Made by a program: the position numbers and the translations under genes
Source: Lysobacter sp.
Lineage (GTDB): Bacteria > Pseudomonadota > Gammaproteobacteria > Xanthomonadales > Xanthomonadaceae
Reading direction: 5' to 3'
DNA: 64,000 nucleotides
Assembly: GCA_013141175.1 (NCBI GenBank)
Contig: JABFRN010000001.1
Location: 4,050,001-4,114,000 of the forward strand
Shown here: positions 1 to 9,005 of the stretch, piece after piece
How positions within the stretch are numbered: the stretch's first letter is position 1
Layout of the letters: each line of letters opens with the position of its first letter
The notes under the pieces: generated by a model
Seen by the model: the letters and a program-made list of their open reading frames with translations, nothing else
The model's database searches: none
What the model was told of the DNA's origin: nothing

Positions 1-891
1 GAGACTGGTGCCGCCAGCGATGCCGGCGCCCAATCCATCCGGGCCAGGCAGCGGCGCGGTACCCCATGCGTCTTCGAGACCCGGCGGCGCACGCTTGCGG
101 AACTCGCGGATATTCCAGGGACCCGACACATAGAACACGAACATGCCGTTGAAGAATTCGTCCCAGACATTGGAGATCTGCGTCTCCGACATCTGCGGCG
201 CCAATCCCTGCTTGAACATGTCGGCGTAGAAACCGAGCGCACGCCGGAAACCGGCGCTGTCGAGATTGCTGCGACCGCCATCGAGCAGCGGGTCGTCCTG
301 CTGCAAGGCCAGCGACAGCAATTGCTCGAACTCGTTCAGCGGCAGCAGGATCGCGTAGCGGTCCTTGCCGCGCTGTTTCTTGATCGCCGCCATCGCCGCA
401 CGCCATTCCTCCCACGTCTTCGGCGGTTGGTCGTACCCTGCTGCAGCCAGCAGATCCTTGCGATAGAACAGCAGTCGCGTATCGACGTACCACGGCACGC
501 CATAGACCTGCCCATCGACGACATTGGTGTCCCAGATGCCCGCGAAGTAATCCTTCTGCGCAACTACAGGCGAGGCATCGACGTATGACTGCAGCGGTTC
601 GAGCGCATGCAGTTCGGCGAACTCCGGAACCCAGGTATTGCCGAGTTGGCAGATATCCGGGAGCGCGTCCGCGGCATAGGCGGTCAGCAATTTCTCGTGC
701 GCCGCGGTCCACGGAATCTGCTGCAGCTCGACGCGCAGATCGGGATGCTCGCGTTCGAACTGCGGGATCAGCGCGCCCACGACCTCGGCCTCACGCCCCA
801 TCGCCCAGAACCGGATGACCACGCGGTCGTCGGTCCGACGGCAAGCCGTCAGCCCGAGCAGGACACAGAGCAGGACCGCGATCGCACGCAT
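1..891 (-). CDS. Sugar ABC transporter solute-binding lipoprotein (partial)
   Basis: The reading frame begins at ATG 891 and runs off the left edge, so the C-terminus is missing; about 297 codons are present. The N-terminus is a lipoprotein signal with lipobox LTAC (Cys at about residue 17). The body has the family 1 extracellular solute-binding pattern, for example WNIREFRKRAPPG near the cut end and GVPWYVDTRLLFYRKDLL in the middle. The gene starts 9 bases after the stop of the glycoside hydrolase gene, with AAGG upstream, so it belongs to the same transcript. It would capture the sugar in the periplasm for an inner-membrane ABC importer whose permease genes should lie left of the window. 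The substrate is inferred from the neighbours only. Confidence 0.85.
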   Translation of the reverse strand, partial: MRAIAVLLCVLLGLTACRRTDDRVVIRFWAMGREAEVVGALIPQFEREHPDLRVELQQIPWTAAHEKLLTAYAADALPDICQLGNTWVPEFAELHALEPLQSYVDASPVVAQKDYFAGIWDTNVVDGQVYGVPWYVDTRLLFYRKDLLAAAGYDQPPKTWEEWRAAMAAIKKQRGKDRYAILLPLNEFEQLLSLALQQDDPLLDGGRSNLDSAGFRRALGFYADMFKQGLAPQMSETQISNVWDEFFNGMFVFYVSGPWNIREFRKRAPPGLEDAWGTAPLPGPDGLGAGIAGGTSL

Positions 892-900
892 GCGCCGACC

Positions 901-2397
901 TTACCGCGTCGCTGCGGGCGGTGGCAGTGGCGTAGCGAGCCATCCGCCCTCGAACCCCGCGCGTTCGAGCCCAAGCCGGATGTGCGGATTGCGCTTCATC
1001 ACATTCCAGACGAAGCCATCGCGGTGATTCGCGATCATCGCGAGGATCGGTCCTTGATCGATCCCCAGATAGTCGCTGGCGAACCAGCCCTTGCCCGGCA
1101 CGACTTTGCCGGTGACGAGCGGAATGTCGTACTGGAAACTCGGATTGAAGGCGTCGAGGAAACCGTAGCGTCCGTACAGATCATCGCCATAACGTTCACG
1201 CATCGCTTCGGCGGTCGGCACGACCAGTTCGGGCGCGAACGGCAACGACGCGAGCGCTGCGGTCGGCGCAAGGGTGCCGTCGTCGAAGCCGTCGATCGGC
1301 CCCGGCCCACGCGCACTGTAATTGCGGAATTCGCGCGGTTCGCCGAGATAGACCTGCTTCGTGCCCTGCGGCCCGTCGCTGGCCGTCAAGCCCCAGACTT
1401 TGTCGTCGTAACCTTTCCAGCGCATCGGATTGGCGATCGCGTAGGCGTGCTGCGCGAGCGTCGCGCGCCGGCTGTTCTCGAAATAATCCAGACCTTTTCC
1501 GCGCATGTAAGCGTCCTGGATACCGCGAAAATCGATCCAGACGTGACTGTACTGATGGCCGAACTGCGGCGCGAAGCGCAGATGCGTCTGCCCCTGGAAT
1601 TCGCCCCAGTTGCGATCGTAGGTGCGCGTCCACGCCTGCCAGGCCTCCGGCCCGACCGGATGCGTGGGCGAGCCGAGCGCCAGCACGTACACCAGCATGG
1701 CCTCGTTGTAGCCCTTCCAGTCGTGGGTGAGGAAGGACTGCGTTTCCGGGTTCCACCCCATCGAGATCAACGGCGGGCGTGCCTGCATCCAATCCCATTC
1801 GATCCGGCGATACAGGTCGTCGCCGATGGTGCGGATCTCGCGCTCGGCGTCGTTGTCGCCCTCGTAATAGCTCTGCGCGAACAACACGCCCATCATCAAC
1901 AAGCCGGTGTCAACGCTCGACAATTCCACCCACGAATCGAAGCGCTGGCCGCTGCGCATATCGAGAAAATGATAATAGAAGCCACGATAGCCGGAGCGGC
2001 CTTTCGCCTCCGGGCCGATCGACGCATCGCGCAGGAAACGCAGCGTCGTCAGCGTACGCGTCGCCGCCTGCTCGCGGGTGATCCAACCACGCTCGACGCC
2101 GATCGGATACGCCGTCAGCGCGTAACCGATCGCGGCGATACTGGAAAACGGCCGCGACGGATGACGATCCGGCGCGAGGCCGTTCTCTGCGTCGGTGGTT
2201 TCCCAGAAGAAATCGAACGTCCGCCGTTCGATGTCGTCGAACAGCGGTGGTAGAGGTGCGCCATCAGCGGGTGCAGACAGCTGGCGGCTTTCCGGCATCA
2301 CCGGCGCCGTTTCGGGGGATTCGCGGCACGCGGTGAGCAGTGCGAGGACGAGCGACAACGCGGTCGCCGCAGCGATGCGGAATAACGAATGGCTCAA
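901..2397 (-). CDS. Glucoamylase-family (GH144-like) glycoside hydrolase, lipoprotein
   Basis: 498 aa from a TTG start at 2397, chosen because GGGAGT lies just upstream and a lipoprotein signal (LALLTAC) follows directly; a longer ATG start at 2454 would put 19 unlikely residues in front. The body matches the glycoamylase-like fold (Pfam PF10091): FDFFWETTDAENGLAPDR at the start of the domain and GLTASDGPQG in the middle. Characterised relatives in family GH144 are endo-beta-1,2-glucanases, so the old name glucoamylase may mislead. As a lipoprotein it acts in the periplasm or on the outer membrane. It sits between a TonB receptor and a sugar-binding protein, which suggests it cuts the imported oligosaccharide. 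Confidence 0.82.
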   Translation of the reverse strand: MSHSLFRIAAATALSLVLALLTACRESPETAPVMPESRQLSAPADGAPLPPLFDDIERRTFDFFWETTDAENGLAPDRHPSRPFSSIAAIGYALTAYPIGVERGWITREQAATRTLTTLRFLRDASIGPEAKGRSGYRGFYYHFLDMRSGQRFDSWVELSSVDTGLLMMGVLFAQSYYEGDNDAEREIRTIGDDLYRRIEWDWMQARPPLISMGWNPETQSFLTHDWKGYNEAMLVYVLALGSPTHPVGPEAWQAWTRTYDRNWGEFQGQTHLRFAPQFGHQYSHVWIDFRGIQDAYMRGKGLDYFENSRRATLAQHAYAIANPMRWKGYDDKVWGLTASDGPQGTKQVYLGEPREFRNYSARGPGPIDGFDDGTLAPTAALASLPFAPELVVPTAEAMRERYGDDLYGRYGFLDAFNPSFQYDIPLVTGKVVPGKGWFASDYLGIDQGPILAMIANHRDGFVWNVMKRNPHIRLGLERAGFEGGWLATPLPPPAATR

Positions 2398-2427
2398 ACG
2401 GGACTCCCGTATCGATAGGAAAACAGC

Positions 2428-2452
2428 GGCTGCCCGAGTGTGTCGGGCAGCC
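2428..2452 (-). terminator. Stem-loop with T-run after the TonB receptor gene
   Basis: A 10-bp inverted repeat (GGCTGCCCGA / TCGGGCAGCC, 5-base loop) lies directly after the receptor stop codon. On the minus strand it is followed by GCTGTTTTCC. It may be a partial terminator that lowers transcription into the downstream glycoside hydrolase and binding-protein genes. Confidence 0.55.
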
Positions 2453-2463
2453 ACATTGCACGA

Positions 2464-5400
2464 TTACCAGACGAATCCGACCGACACCTTGAAGGTCCGT
2501 GTCGGGCGCTCGATGCCATCGCCCGTGCGCCGGCCGAAATTCGGATCCGCGCCGCCATCCCAACCGCGCCAGTTGGAGTATTCACCGGCACCGTAATTGC
2601 GCCAATTGAACGCATTGATGAGATCGCCGCGAACCCGGAACTTGATGTCGGTTCCGGTATTCCACTCTTTCTGCAAGGAAAGATCGAACTGTTTGTAGGC
2701 GATGGTGCCATCCGGGCGGAAGGGATCGAAATAACAATTTCCGGCAGTGGTCACTTCGTAGCAATTGATCGCTTCGACAGCTTTCGGGCTGGTGAGCGTG
2801 AGCTTCGCCGAGGCTGTCATTCCCCAGAAATCGGCGATACCGGTCGCCACCAGGCGATGTTTCGAAACGCCAAGCGCATCCGTGAACGCGACTCCATCCA
2901 GGTTCGGGTAGTCGAAGGAGAATTGATCGGAATTGCTGCGATTCTCTTCAGCATCGCTGTAGGTGTAAGCGAAGCTCACGCCCCAGTGCGATTCGCGCGT
3001 ATAGGGCTTTTCCAGCGACAGCAGCAGCGAATTCAACTTGGTTTCGACCGCGTTGTCGCCGAGGAAGAAACGCCCCCATCCCGGCAGCGACTCGCCCCAT
3101 GGCTGGCCGCCCCAATCCAATGCGGGATTGTTGCGGAACTCGCCATTCGGATAGCGATTTCCCATCGTGAACAGGATTCCGTCGTGGCTGCGGACATGCA
3201 TCAGCGTGACCGATGAATTCCAATCGTGGCCGAACAACTCGAAGGCATTGCGCATGCCGATGCTGAACTGGTCGGAATACGGGGTCTTGAGATCGTTGTT
3301 GATGAGGAACACTTCAGCGCCGTTGGACGTTCCCGCCACCAGCGCCGCCAGATTGTCCGGATCGGCATAGCTCGGATCCCAGTTGAAGCAGGTCGGTCCA
3401 ACGACACAGGTGTGACCCGGCGTATTGAAATTCAATTCGTAGCGCTGGAACGCGAGACGGTATTTCTCGTAAGACAGATAATCGAACTGGTTGCGGTTGT
3501 AGGAACGGCCCGCGCCGCCGAAGATCACATGCCGCTCGTCGCCGGTGAGATCGTAGGAGAAACCCAGTCGCGGTTGCCAAGCGCCTTCGAATGCACTGCG
3601 ATTATCGCCATTGCTGATGTAGTCGTTGTAGTCGTAATCGACGTTGGCATTGTTGATGTTGGGCCAAGCCCGTAGCGCGCTCGCCAAACCCGCCGGGGTG
3701 ACGTGATCCTCGTAACTTGGCGTGCTCTCGTAGTCCCAACGCAGCCCCATGTTGAGCGTCAAACGATCGGTAACCGCCCAATCGTCCTGCAGATAGATGC
3801 CGAACTGCTTGCTGCTCGACTCGACAGATGTCGGATACCCGTTTCCGGAAGCCGAGAATTGCACGAAGTACGGCACCGTGAGACTGCGAAACCCGTCGTA
3901 GCGGAACTGCGGAGAGTACGGGCTCTGCTCGAATGCGCTGATATCGATGAGCTTGTACTTGATGCCGGCCTTGACCGTATGACCGTCCCAGCCATAGAAC
4001 GAGAAATCGTTCTGCAGCGAATAGCCTTTTTGCCCCTTGTCCTGATAATCGCCGCCGCCGCCCCTGCGGATGATCTGGTCCATGCCGGGGTTGTTGTTGG
4101 CCTCTTCGCCGGCGCGCGGGATGAAGAGCAGATAGCCGTTTTCGTTCGATGCCGTGCGCGGCGCAAACGTGGTGTCTTCGAACGTGACATGCGCGTCGTT
4201 CAACCAGTTCGCAGCGCTGTACTGATGGCGCAGGTCGATACGCGTTTCCTCACCGAACTTCAACGTGCCGCTGGAAGACAGATTCTGGCCGCCGATATTG
4301 GTCAACTCGTCCTCTTCGCGACGCTTGACCGTCAATTCGATCAGGTGATCGTCCGTAGGCGTCCAGTCGATCTTGCCGAAATACAGGTCTTCCCGGAATG
4401 GCGCGTTGGTGGTGTTGCGAGCCTCCTCCCGGAACTGTGCGGGCAGATTTTCGATTTCGAGATTCCTGCCCGGATCGATCTGCCGCGCATCATCCCGATC
4501 CTTCGCCTCGTACGTGATGAAGAAATGCATCCGGTCCTGGATGATCGGCCCGCCGAACGACACGCCGTACTGGAGATCCTTGCTGTCGGGTTTTTTATCC
4601 AGGCCCTTGTCTTCGCGGATGGTCCTGGCGGTCGCGCCGCCGCTCACGCTGTCCCAGAAGAAACTGCCCTTGAACTCATTGGTGCCCGATTGCGTGACCG
4701 CCGTGATCGCAGCGCTGCTCAGCTGGTCGTATTCCGCTTTGTAGTTCGAGGTGATGACTTTGTACTCGGCGATGCCGAGCTGCGGAAACGGATTGCCGCG
4801 GCTGGAATCCTGGCCGGTGACGCCGCCTTTGAGGATGTAGTCTTTCTGACCGACACCATCGATGAACACGTTGATGCCGCTGGACAACTGCGCACCGCTG
4901 CGCAGGGAGGTGGAGCCGTCGCCCCCGGTATTGAAAACAACGCCGGGAACGATGTCGGCGAACGCCAGGAAATTCCGCGAATTCTGCGGCAATGATTCGA
5001 TCTGGCGCTTGCTCACATAGCCGCCGACCTCCGACGTCTTGGTCTCGGTCAACACCGCGCCGGTCACCACGATGGTGTCGAGTTCGTTTTCGGGCGCCTG
5101 CGCGACCGCATCGCCGTCGAGGGTGACGGTTTCACCGACGCGCAGGACCACATCGCGGGCCGTGGTCTGGCCACCTGCGTCCACGCTGATCCGGTAGGTG
5201 CCCGGCGGCAGGCCGACCAACGAATAGCTGCCGTTGTCGCCGGCTTCGACGCTGCGGCTGAAGCCGGTGGCGGCATTGGTGGCGGTCACTCTGGCGTCGG
5301 CGGCGACCTGGCCGCGCACGGTGGCGCCGGTGGATTGTGCGAACGCAAGCGGCGCGGTCAGGAACAGGGCGCTCGCCAGCGCGCAACTCAGCAGGCTGCG

Positions 5401-5466
5401 CTCGAACCGGCGCCGTTGCTGAGAAAGAATGGTCTGTCGGCGAGTCGAACGGCGTTGTTGATTCAT
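2464..5466 (-). CDS. TonB-dependent receptor with N-terminal carboxypeptidase-regulatory-like domain
   Basis: 1000 aa with a long basic N-terminus and a signal peptide ending near FAQSTG. Residues of about 45-120 form a carboxypeptidase-regulatory-like beta-sandwich (GSYSLVGLPPGTYRISVDAG). The plug domain follows (TIVVTGAVLTETKTSEVGG, then a NSRNFL segment), and then a long beta-barrel ending in the aromatic FKVSVGFVW typical of outer-membrane proteins. This architecture is the Oar/SusC-like type common in xanthomonads for carbohydrate uptake. GGAGGGG precedes the ATG. A LacI-type palindrome lies 46 bases upstream of the start. It should bring oligosaccharides across the outer membrane for the enzyme encoded next. 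Confidence 0.9.
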   Translation of the reverse strand: MNQQRRSTRRQTILSQQRRRFERSLLSCALASALFLTAPLAFAQSTGATVRGQVAADARVTATNAATGFSRSVEAGDNGSYSLVGLPPGTYRISVDAGGQTTARDVVLRVGETVTLDGDAVAQAPENELDTIVVTGAVLTETKTSEVGGYVSKRQIESLPQNSRNFLAFADIVPGVVFNTGGDGSTSLRSGAQLSSGINVFIDGVGQKDYILKGGVTGQDSSRGNPFPQLGIAEYKVITSNYKAEYDQLSSAAITAVTQSGTNEFKGSFFWDSVSGGATARTIREDKGLDKKPDSKDLQYGVSFGGPIIQDRMHFFITYEAKDRDDARQIDPGRNLEIENLPAQFREEARNTTNAPFREDLYFGKIDWTPTDDHLIELTVKRREEDELTNIGGQNLSSSGTLKFGEETRIDLRHQYSAANWLNDAHVTFEDTTFAPRTASNENGYLLFIPRAGEEANNNPGMDQIIRRGGGGDYQDKGQKGYSLQNDFSFYGWDGHTVKAGIKYKLIDISAFEQSPYSPQFRYDGFRSLTVPYFVQFSASGNGYPTSVESSSKQFGIYLQDDWAVTDRLTLNMGLRWDYESTPSYEDHVTPAGLASALRAWPNINNANVDYDYNDYISNGDNRSAFEGAWQPRLGFSYDLTGDERHVIFGGAGRSYNRNQFDYLSYEKYRLAFQRYELNFNTPGHTCVVGPTCFNWDPSYADPDNLAALVAGTSNGAEVFLINNDLKTPYSDQFSIGMRNAFELFGHDWNSSVTLMHVRSHDGILFTMGNRYPNGEFRNNPALDWGGQPWGESLPGWGRFFLGDNAVETKLNSLLLSLEKPYTRESHWGVSFAYTYSDAEENRSNSDQFSFDYPNLDGVAFTDALGVSKHRLVATGIADFWGMTASAKLTLTSPKAVEAINCYEVTTAGNCYFDPFRPDGTIAYKQFDLSLQKEWNTGTDIKFRVRGDLINAFNWRNYGAGEYSNWRGWDGGADPNFGRRTGDGIERPTRTFKVSVGFVW

Positions 5467-5511
5467 GGCTTCACCCCTCCCGAGGGCGTTGATGCATAGG
5501 GTTTCAAAAGC

Positions 5512-5525
5512 TGTAAACGATTACA
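5512..5525. promoter_or_regulatory. LacI-family operator upstream of the TonB receptor
   Basis: TGTAAACGATTACA is a near-perfect palindrome (TGTAA-N4-TTACA) in the 92-base interval between the receptor start and the end of the LacI regulator gene. Its half-site recurs upstream of the regulator (TGTAACCG at 6657), so both are probably bound by the regulator encoded here. Confidence 0.6.
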
Positions 5526-5558
5526 TCCAAACTCAAAAAAAGGGGCCTGCGGATCTGT

Positions 5559-6602
5559 TCATGGGCCTCCATCGGAAACGGTCGCCGGGCGGACAATGCC
5601 GGCGGAACGGGTGGATTCGCGCACGATCAATTCCGGCACCAGCGGAGCGAGCCGCTCCGCGCTCACGGCTTCGTCGTTCTGCAGATCGAGCAACAGACGC
5701 ATCGCATGCGCTCCCAACTCGGGAATATTCACGCGCATGGTGGTCAGCGAAGGCGCCACGTAGCGCGCGATCGGAATATCGTCGAAACCGGCCAACGCGA
5801 TCTGGTCCGGCACGCGCGTACCGCCCTGGTTCAGCGCGAACAGGCAACCGAGCGCCATCATGTCGTTGGCGGCGAAGACCGCATCCGGGCGATCGCTGCC
5901 TTCCAGCAGCATCTGCCCGGCACGATGTCCGGAGGCCTCGCTGAAATCGCCCGGCAGCACCCACGGCGTGGCGGTGGCGTCGGCGGCGAGCAGCGCGTCG
6001 CGATAACCGCGCAGGCGCTCGAAGGCGTCGAAGTTGTTCGGCGGACCGGCGATGAACGCGATCCGCCGATGCCCGGCCGCCAGCAGATGCTCCATCATCG
6101 TCCGCGCGCCGCCGTAATTGTCGATGCCGAACGCGACGTGCTGGGATTCTGTCGGCTGGGAATTGATCAGCACCGCCGGCAGTGCCGCCAGATTCTCGCT
6201 GAGGAAATCGATGTTGCCCGCGTGCGGCGACATCACCAGCAGGCCGTCGACCCGGCCGCGCATCGCGCGCAGCGCAGAGGCCTGTTCTTCGGGATGGCCG
6301 TGGTAGCTCGACACCAGCAGATGCAGGCCGCATTCGCGGGCGACGTGATCGATGCCGCGTATCAATTCGGAGAAGAATTCGCCGTACAGATCGGGCAGGA
6401 CCACACCGATGGTGTGGGTACGGCGGCTGCTGAGACTGCGCGCGGCGTGATGCGGGCTGTAGCGGAGTTCGTGGGCGACCGCGAGCACGCGGCTGCGAAC
6501 CGCTTCGGCAACGTTGTCGTGACCATTGAGCGCACGCGAAACGGTGGCCACCGAGACCTTCGCCACACGTGCCACGTCTTTGATCGTCACACTCAATGCC
6601 AT
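5559..6602 (-). CDS. LacI-family transcriptional regulator
   Basis: 347 aa from ATG 6602; the upstream ATG at 6671 is rejected because the family begins right at the helix-turn-helix, and AGG lies 4 bases before 6602. The N-terminal HTH reads TIKDVARVAKVSVATVSRAL and is followed by the hinge helix (SPHHAARSLSSRRTHTIGVV). The rest is a periplasmic-binding-protein-like sensor domain (residues of about 60-330) with DAVFAANDMMALG and GFDDIPIARYV. It most likely represses the adjacent TonB receptor operon and itself until the sugar binds. It lies just upstream of the receptor on the same strand with operators on both sides. Confidence 0.92.
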   Translation of the reverse strand: MALSVTIKDVARVAKVSVATVSRALNGHDNVAEAVRSRVLAVAHELRYSPHHAARSLSSRRTHTIGVVLPDLYGEFFSELIRGIDHVARECGLHLLVSSYHGHPEEQASALRAMRGRVDGLLVMSPHAGNIDFLSENLAALPAVLINSQPTESQHVAFGIDNYGGARTMMEHLLAAGHRRIAFIAGPPNNFDAFERLRGYRDALLAADATATPWVLPGDFSEASGHRAGQMLLEGSDRPDAVFAANDMMALGCLFALNQGGTRVPDQIALAGFDDIPIARYVAPSLTTMRVNIPELGAHAMRLLLDLQNDEAVSAERLAPLVPELIVRESTRSAGIVRPATVSDGGP

Positions 6603-6656
6603 CACCTCGGAGCCATCACCTTGAATCAGGCGGGGGAACGGATCGCGCCGGGGCAA

Positions 6657-6694
6657 TGTAACCGTTTTCACAAAACGATGTAAAGGTTTTGTGA
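6657..6694. promoter_or_regulatory. Operator region upstream of the LacI regulator gene
   Basis: TGTAACCGTTTTCACA (6657-6672) resembles the operator at 5512. An overlapping perfect 9-bp inverted repeat, TCACAAAAC (6668-6676) and GTTTTGTGA (6686-6694), surrounds another TGTAAA. The arrangement is what an autoregulated lacI-type promoter would show. Confidence 0.5.
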
Positions 6695-6811
6695 CGAATC
6701 CTGCCCCGAATTGAAAATACCTCCCAACTCATTGATATTCAATTGAATTATTGCGCTATCGAGAACCACTTCAGCGGTCAGGATCATGCTGCAAAGCAGC
6801 AAACACGTTGC

Positions 6812-7096
6812 TCATGTGTTGGCCTGGATCGACAGCGCGTGAATGTCCGTCCGCATCAGGTCGTCCAGTGCTGCGTACACCGCCCGATGCCGGGCGACCG
6901 GCGTCATCCCTGCGAAGACCGCGCTGACCACGCGCACCCGGTAGTGACCACGGCCATCCTTGGCGCCCTCGTGACCGGCGTGACGGTCACTGTCGTCGAT
7001 GACCTCCAATTCGGCCGGCGCGAACGCGGCCTGCAGCCGGCTGCGGATCGCCTCGACTCGTTGTTCCCGAGGCAATTGCCCGGCGACCATGTTCAT
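6812..7096 (-). CDS. bolA: BolA family protein
   Basis: 94 aa from ATG 7096. The start codon overlaps the stop of the YciI gene as ATGA, so the two are translationally coupled. The sequence has the BolA fold pattern: [23 protein letters not shown], then [20 protein letters not shown] with the conserved GH pair, then [18 protein letters not shown] and a C-terminal IHALSIQA. BolA proteins partner with monothiol glutaredoxins in iron-sulfur cluster handling. The in-frame extension to 7441 is not coding, since that stretch encodes YciI in another frame. Confidence 0.93.
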   Translation of the reverse strand: MNMVAGQLPREQRVEAIRSRLQAAFAPAELEVIDDSDRHAGHEGAKDGRGHYRVRVVSAVFAGMTPVARHRAVYAALDDLMRTDIHALSIQANT

Positions 7097-7392
7097 GGCA
7101 ACACCGCCCGGAAGGGCCGGACTTCGACACGGGCATAAACGCCGGCATCGACGTAAGGATCGGCATCGGCCCATGCACGGGCGGCGACGAGCGATTCGAA
7201 TTCGGCGATCACGATACTGCCGCTGAACCCGGCCGGACCCGGGTCTTCGGCGTCGATCGCCGGGCAAGGACCGGCCAAGAGCAGACGGCCGGCGTCTTTC
7301 AATGCGATCAGGCGCGCCAGGTGAGCTGGGCGGGCTTGCATCCGTTGGTCCAGCGATTGCGGGGCGTCGTAGCCCTCGATGGCATACCACAT
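7093..7392 (-). CDS. YciI family protein
   Basis: 99 aa beginning MWYAIEGYD at ATG 7392, with GGGAGA about 10 bases upstream. It has the ferredoxin-like YciI/YCII pattern: [22 protein letters not shown], then [23 protein letters not shown] and a C-terminal [11 protein letters not shown]. Members are small dimeric proteins of mostly unknown function; some act as hydrolases or dehydrochlorinases. It overlaps bolA by four bases, an arrangement also found in other gammaproteobacteria. The frame stays open to 7716 upstream of the start, but that part has no family resemblance. Confidence 0.88.
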   Translation of the reverse strand: MWYAIEGYDAPQSLDQRMQARPAHLARLIALKDAGRLLLAGPCPAIDAEDPGPAGFSGSIVIAEFESLVAARAWADADPYVDAGVYARVEVRPFRAVLP

Positions 7393-7937
7393 ACTGTTGA
7401 TGTCTCCCTCGTCCGGATCGGTCTTGCTGCAGCCGGCACAAGGATAGTGGATCGCCACCGGCCCTGCCCCTGCGCCGCGCTCGGCTGGACAGCAGCGCCC
7501 CCAGCCCTTACTCTTGGCTCCGCATCGTTTCGAGGCCGGCTGCGGCGACCCGTCGAATACGCGCAGGATCTGCAGAGACAGCATCCGCGTTCGACCCGCC
7601 GCCCCACCCGGCCCTGACCAAGGACTCTCCACTCGCATCATCCGGCCGTCGGCATGGGATGGATTCGAAGGCGTAGTCGTTTGCCTTGGGTTGACCTCGC
7701 ATGCTTCGCCTCGCATGGTCCACGCCCGTCAGAACGGGCCACGCGTGTTCAATCGTTCCATCCGAGCCGTTGCTCACCCGGCCCGCGGTCCGCCGCTCCC
7801 CTGGGTACCTCCGGCGACGTGACGCCCGGATCGGTCCACAGAGACCGGCCGGGGCACGCCACCCTCCGACCGCCGTAACCCGCCGTCGACTGCCTACGCT
7901 GCCCCGAATGCCCACGTTGTCATGACCCTGTCGTTGC
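7393..7937. other. Intergenic region, divergent yciI / scpA
   Basis: A 545-base stretch without a recognisable gene. Several frames are open because of high GC, but none gives a protein I recognise. It contains a small stem-loop (GCCCGT / ACGGGC, about 7728-7742) without a T-run. It should hold the promoters of the two divergent operons. Confidence 0.5.
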
Positions 7938-8930
7938 ATGAGCACTGAAACCGCGCCCGACGCGACCGTTCCGGTCGATACGGTCGTCGCGTCCGCGTCG
8001 CCGGAGGCTCTGCAGCCGCATGCGTCGCAACCGCACGCTCCGCAACAGCATGAGATGCGCCTCGCGACCGTGCTGGGGCAGCCGGTGCTGCAGATCCCGC
8101 AGGACCTGTACATTCCACCGGACGCGCTGGAAGTCATCCTCGAAGCCTTCGAAGGGCCCCTCGACCTCCTCCTCTATCTGATCCGCCGCCAGAACCTCGA
8201 CATCCTCGATATTCCGGTCGCCGAGATCACCAAACAGTACGTCGAATACATCGGCGTGATGCGCGAGATGCGCTTCGAACTGGCCGCCGAATACCTGGTC
8301 ATGGCCGCGATCCTGGCCGAGATCAAATCGCGGATGCTGCTGCCCCGCCCGCCCAGCGACGAGGGCGACGAGCACGACCCCCGCGCCGACCTGGTCCGCC
8401 GGCTGCAGGATTACGAACGCTTCAAACAGGCTGCCGAAGACATCGACGCCCTGCCGCGGATGGAACGCGACACTTCACCGGCGGTTGCTTTCCTTCCCGA
8501 ACGCGCCAGCGTCAAACTGCCGCCGCCGGTACAACTGAAGGAAATGCTGCTGGCGCTGCACGATGTGCTCAAGCGCGCCGAGCTGTTCACCGGGCATTCG
8601 ATCAAACGCGAGGCGCTGAGCGTGCGCCAGCGCATGACCGATGTGCTGACCCGCCTCGGCGACGGCAGCTTCCACCGCTTCGAGTCGCTGTTCGAGCCGC
8701 GCGAAGGCAAACTCGGCGTGGTGGTGACCTTCCTCTCGATCCTCGAACTGGCGAAGGAACAACTGCTCGATATCGTCCAGGAAGGGCCTCTCGCGCCGAT
8801 CTACCTGAAGTCGCTGGCAGTGGGCACAGGCAGCGACGCGCTCGTTGCGGAGCTCAGCAGCGAGTTCGACGACGACAGCATCGAAGCCGCAACGCAGCCT
8901 CCAGCCGCGAACGACGACGTATCCGCATGA
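7938..8930 (+). CDS. scpA: Segregation and condensation protein A
   Basis: 330 aa. The kleisin N-domain begins near residue 60 (LEVILEAFEGPLDLLLYLIR, then DILDIPVAEITKQYVEYI), after a variable Ala/Pro/Thr-rich extension of about 50 residues. The middle carries RPPSDEGDEHDPRADLVRRL, and the C-terminal winged-helix segment has GVVVTFLSILELAKEQLLDI. ScpA bridges the SMC heads and binds ScpB in the condensin complex that organises the chromosome. scpB follows after 75 bases. The N- and C-terminal ends are low-complexity, as in related xanthomonads. Confidence 0.94.
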   Translation: MSTETAPDATVPVDTVVASASPEALQPHASQPHAPQQHEMRLATVLGQPVLQIPQDLYIPPDALEVILEAFEGPLDLLLYLIRRQNLDILDIPVAEITKQYVEYIGVMREMRFELAAEYLVMAAILAEIKSRMLLPRPPSDEGDEHDPRADLVRRLQDYERFKQAAEDIDALPRMERDTSPAVAFLPERASVKLPPPVQLKEMLLALHDVLKRAELFTGHSIKREALSVRQRMTDVLTRLGDGSFHRFESLFEPREGKLGVVVTFLSILELAKEQLLDIVQEGPLAPIYLKSLAVGTGSDALVAELSSEFDDDSIEAATQPPAANDDVSA

Positions 8931-9005
8931 CCCGCACCCGACGCCGTCCGTCCTGCCCGCATCATCGGCATTGACGACGAACCGACCGACCACGACCCGG
9001 TACCC

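Noticed and set aside
7514-7925. Short plus-strand frames upstream of scpA
   Set aside because: Several overlapping frames exist, but none has a ribosome binding site or recognisable product.
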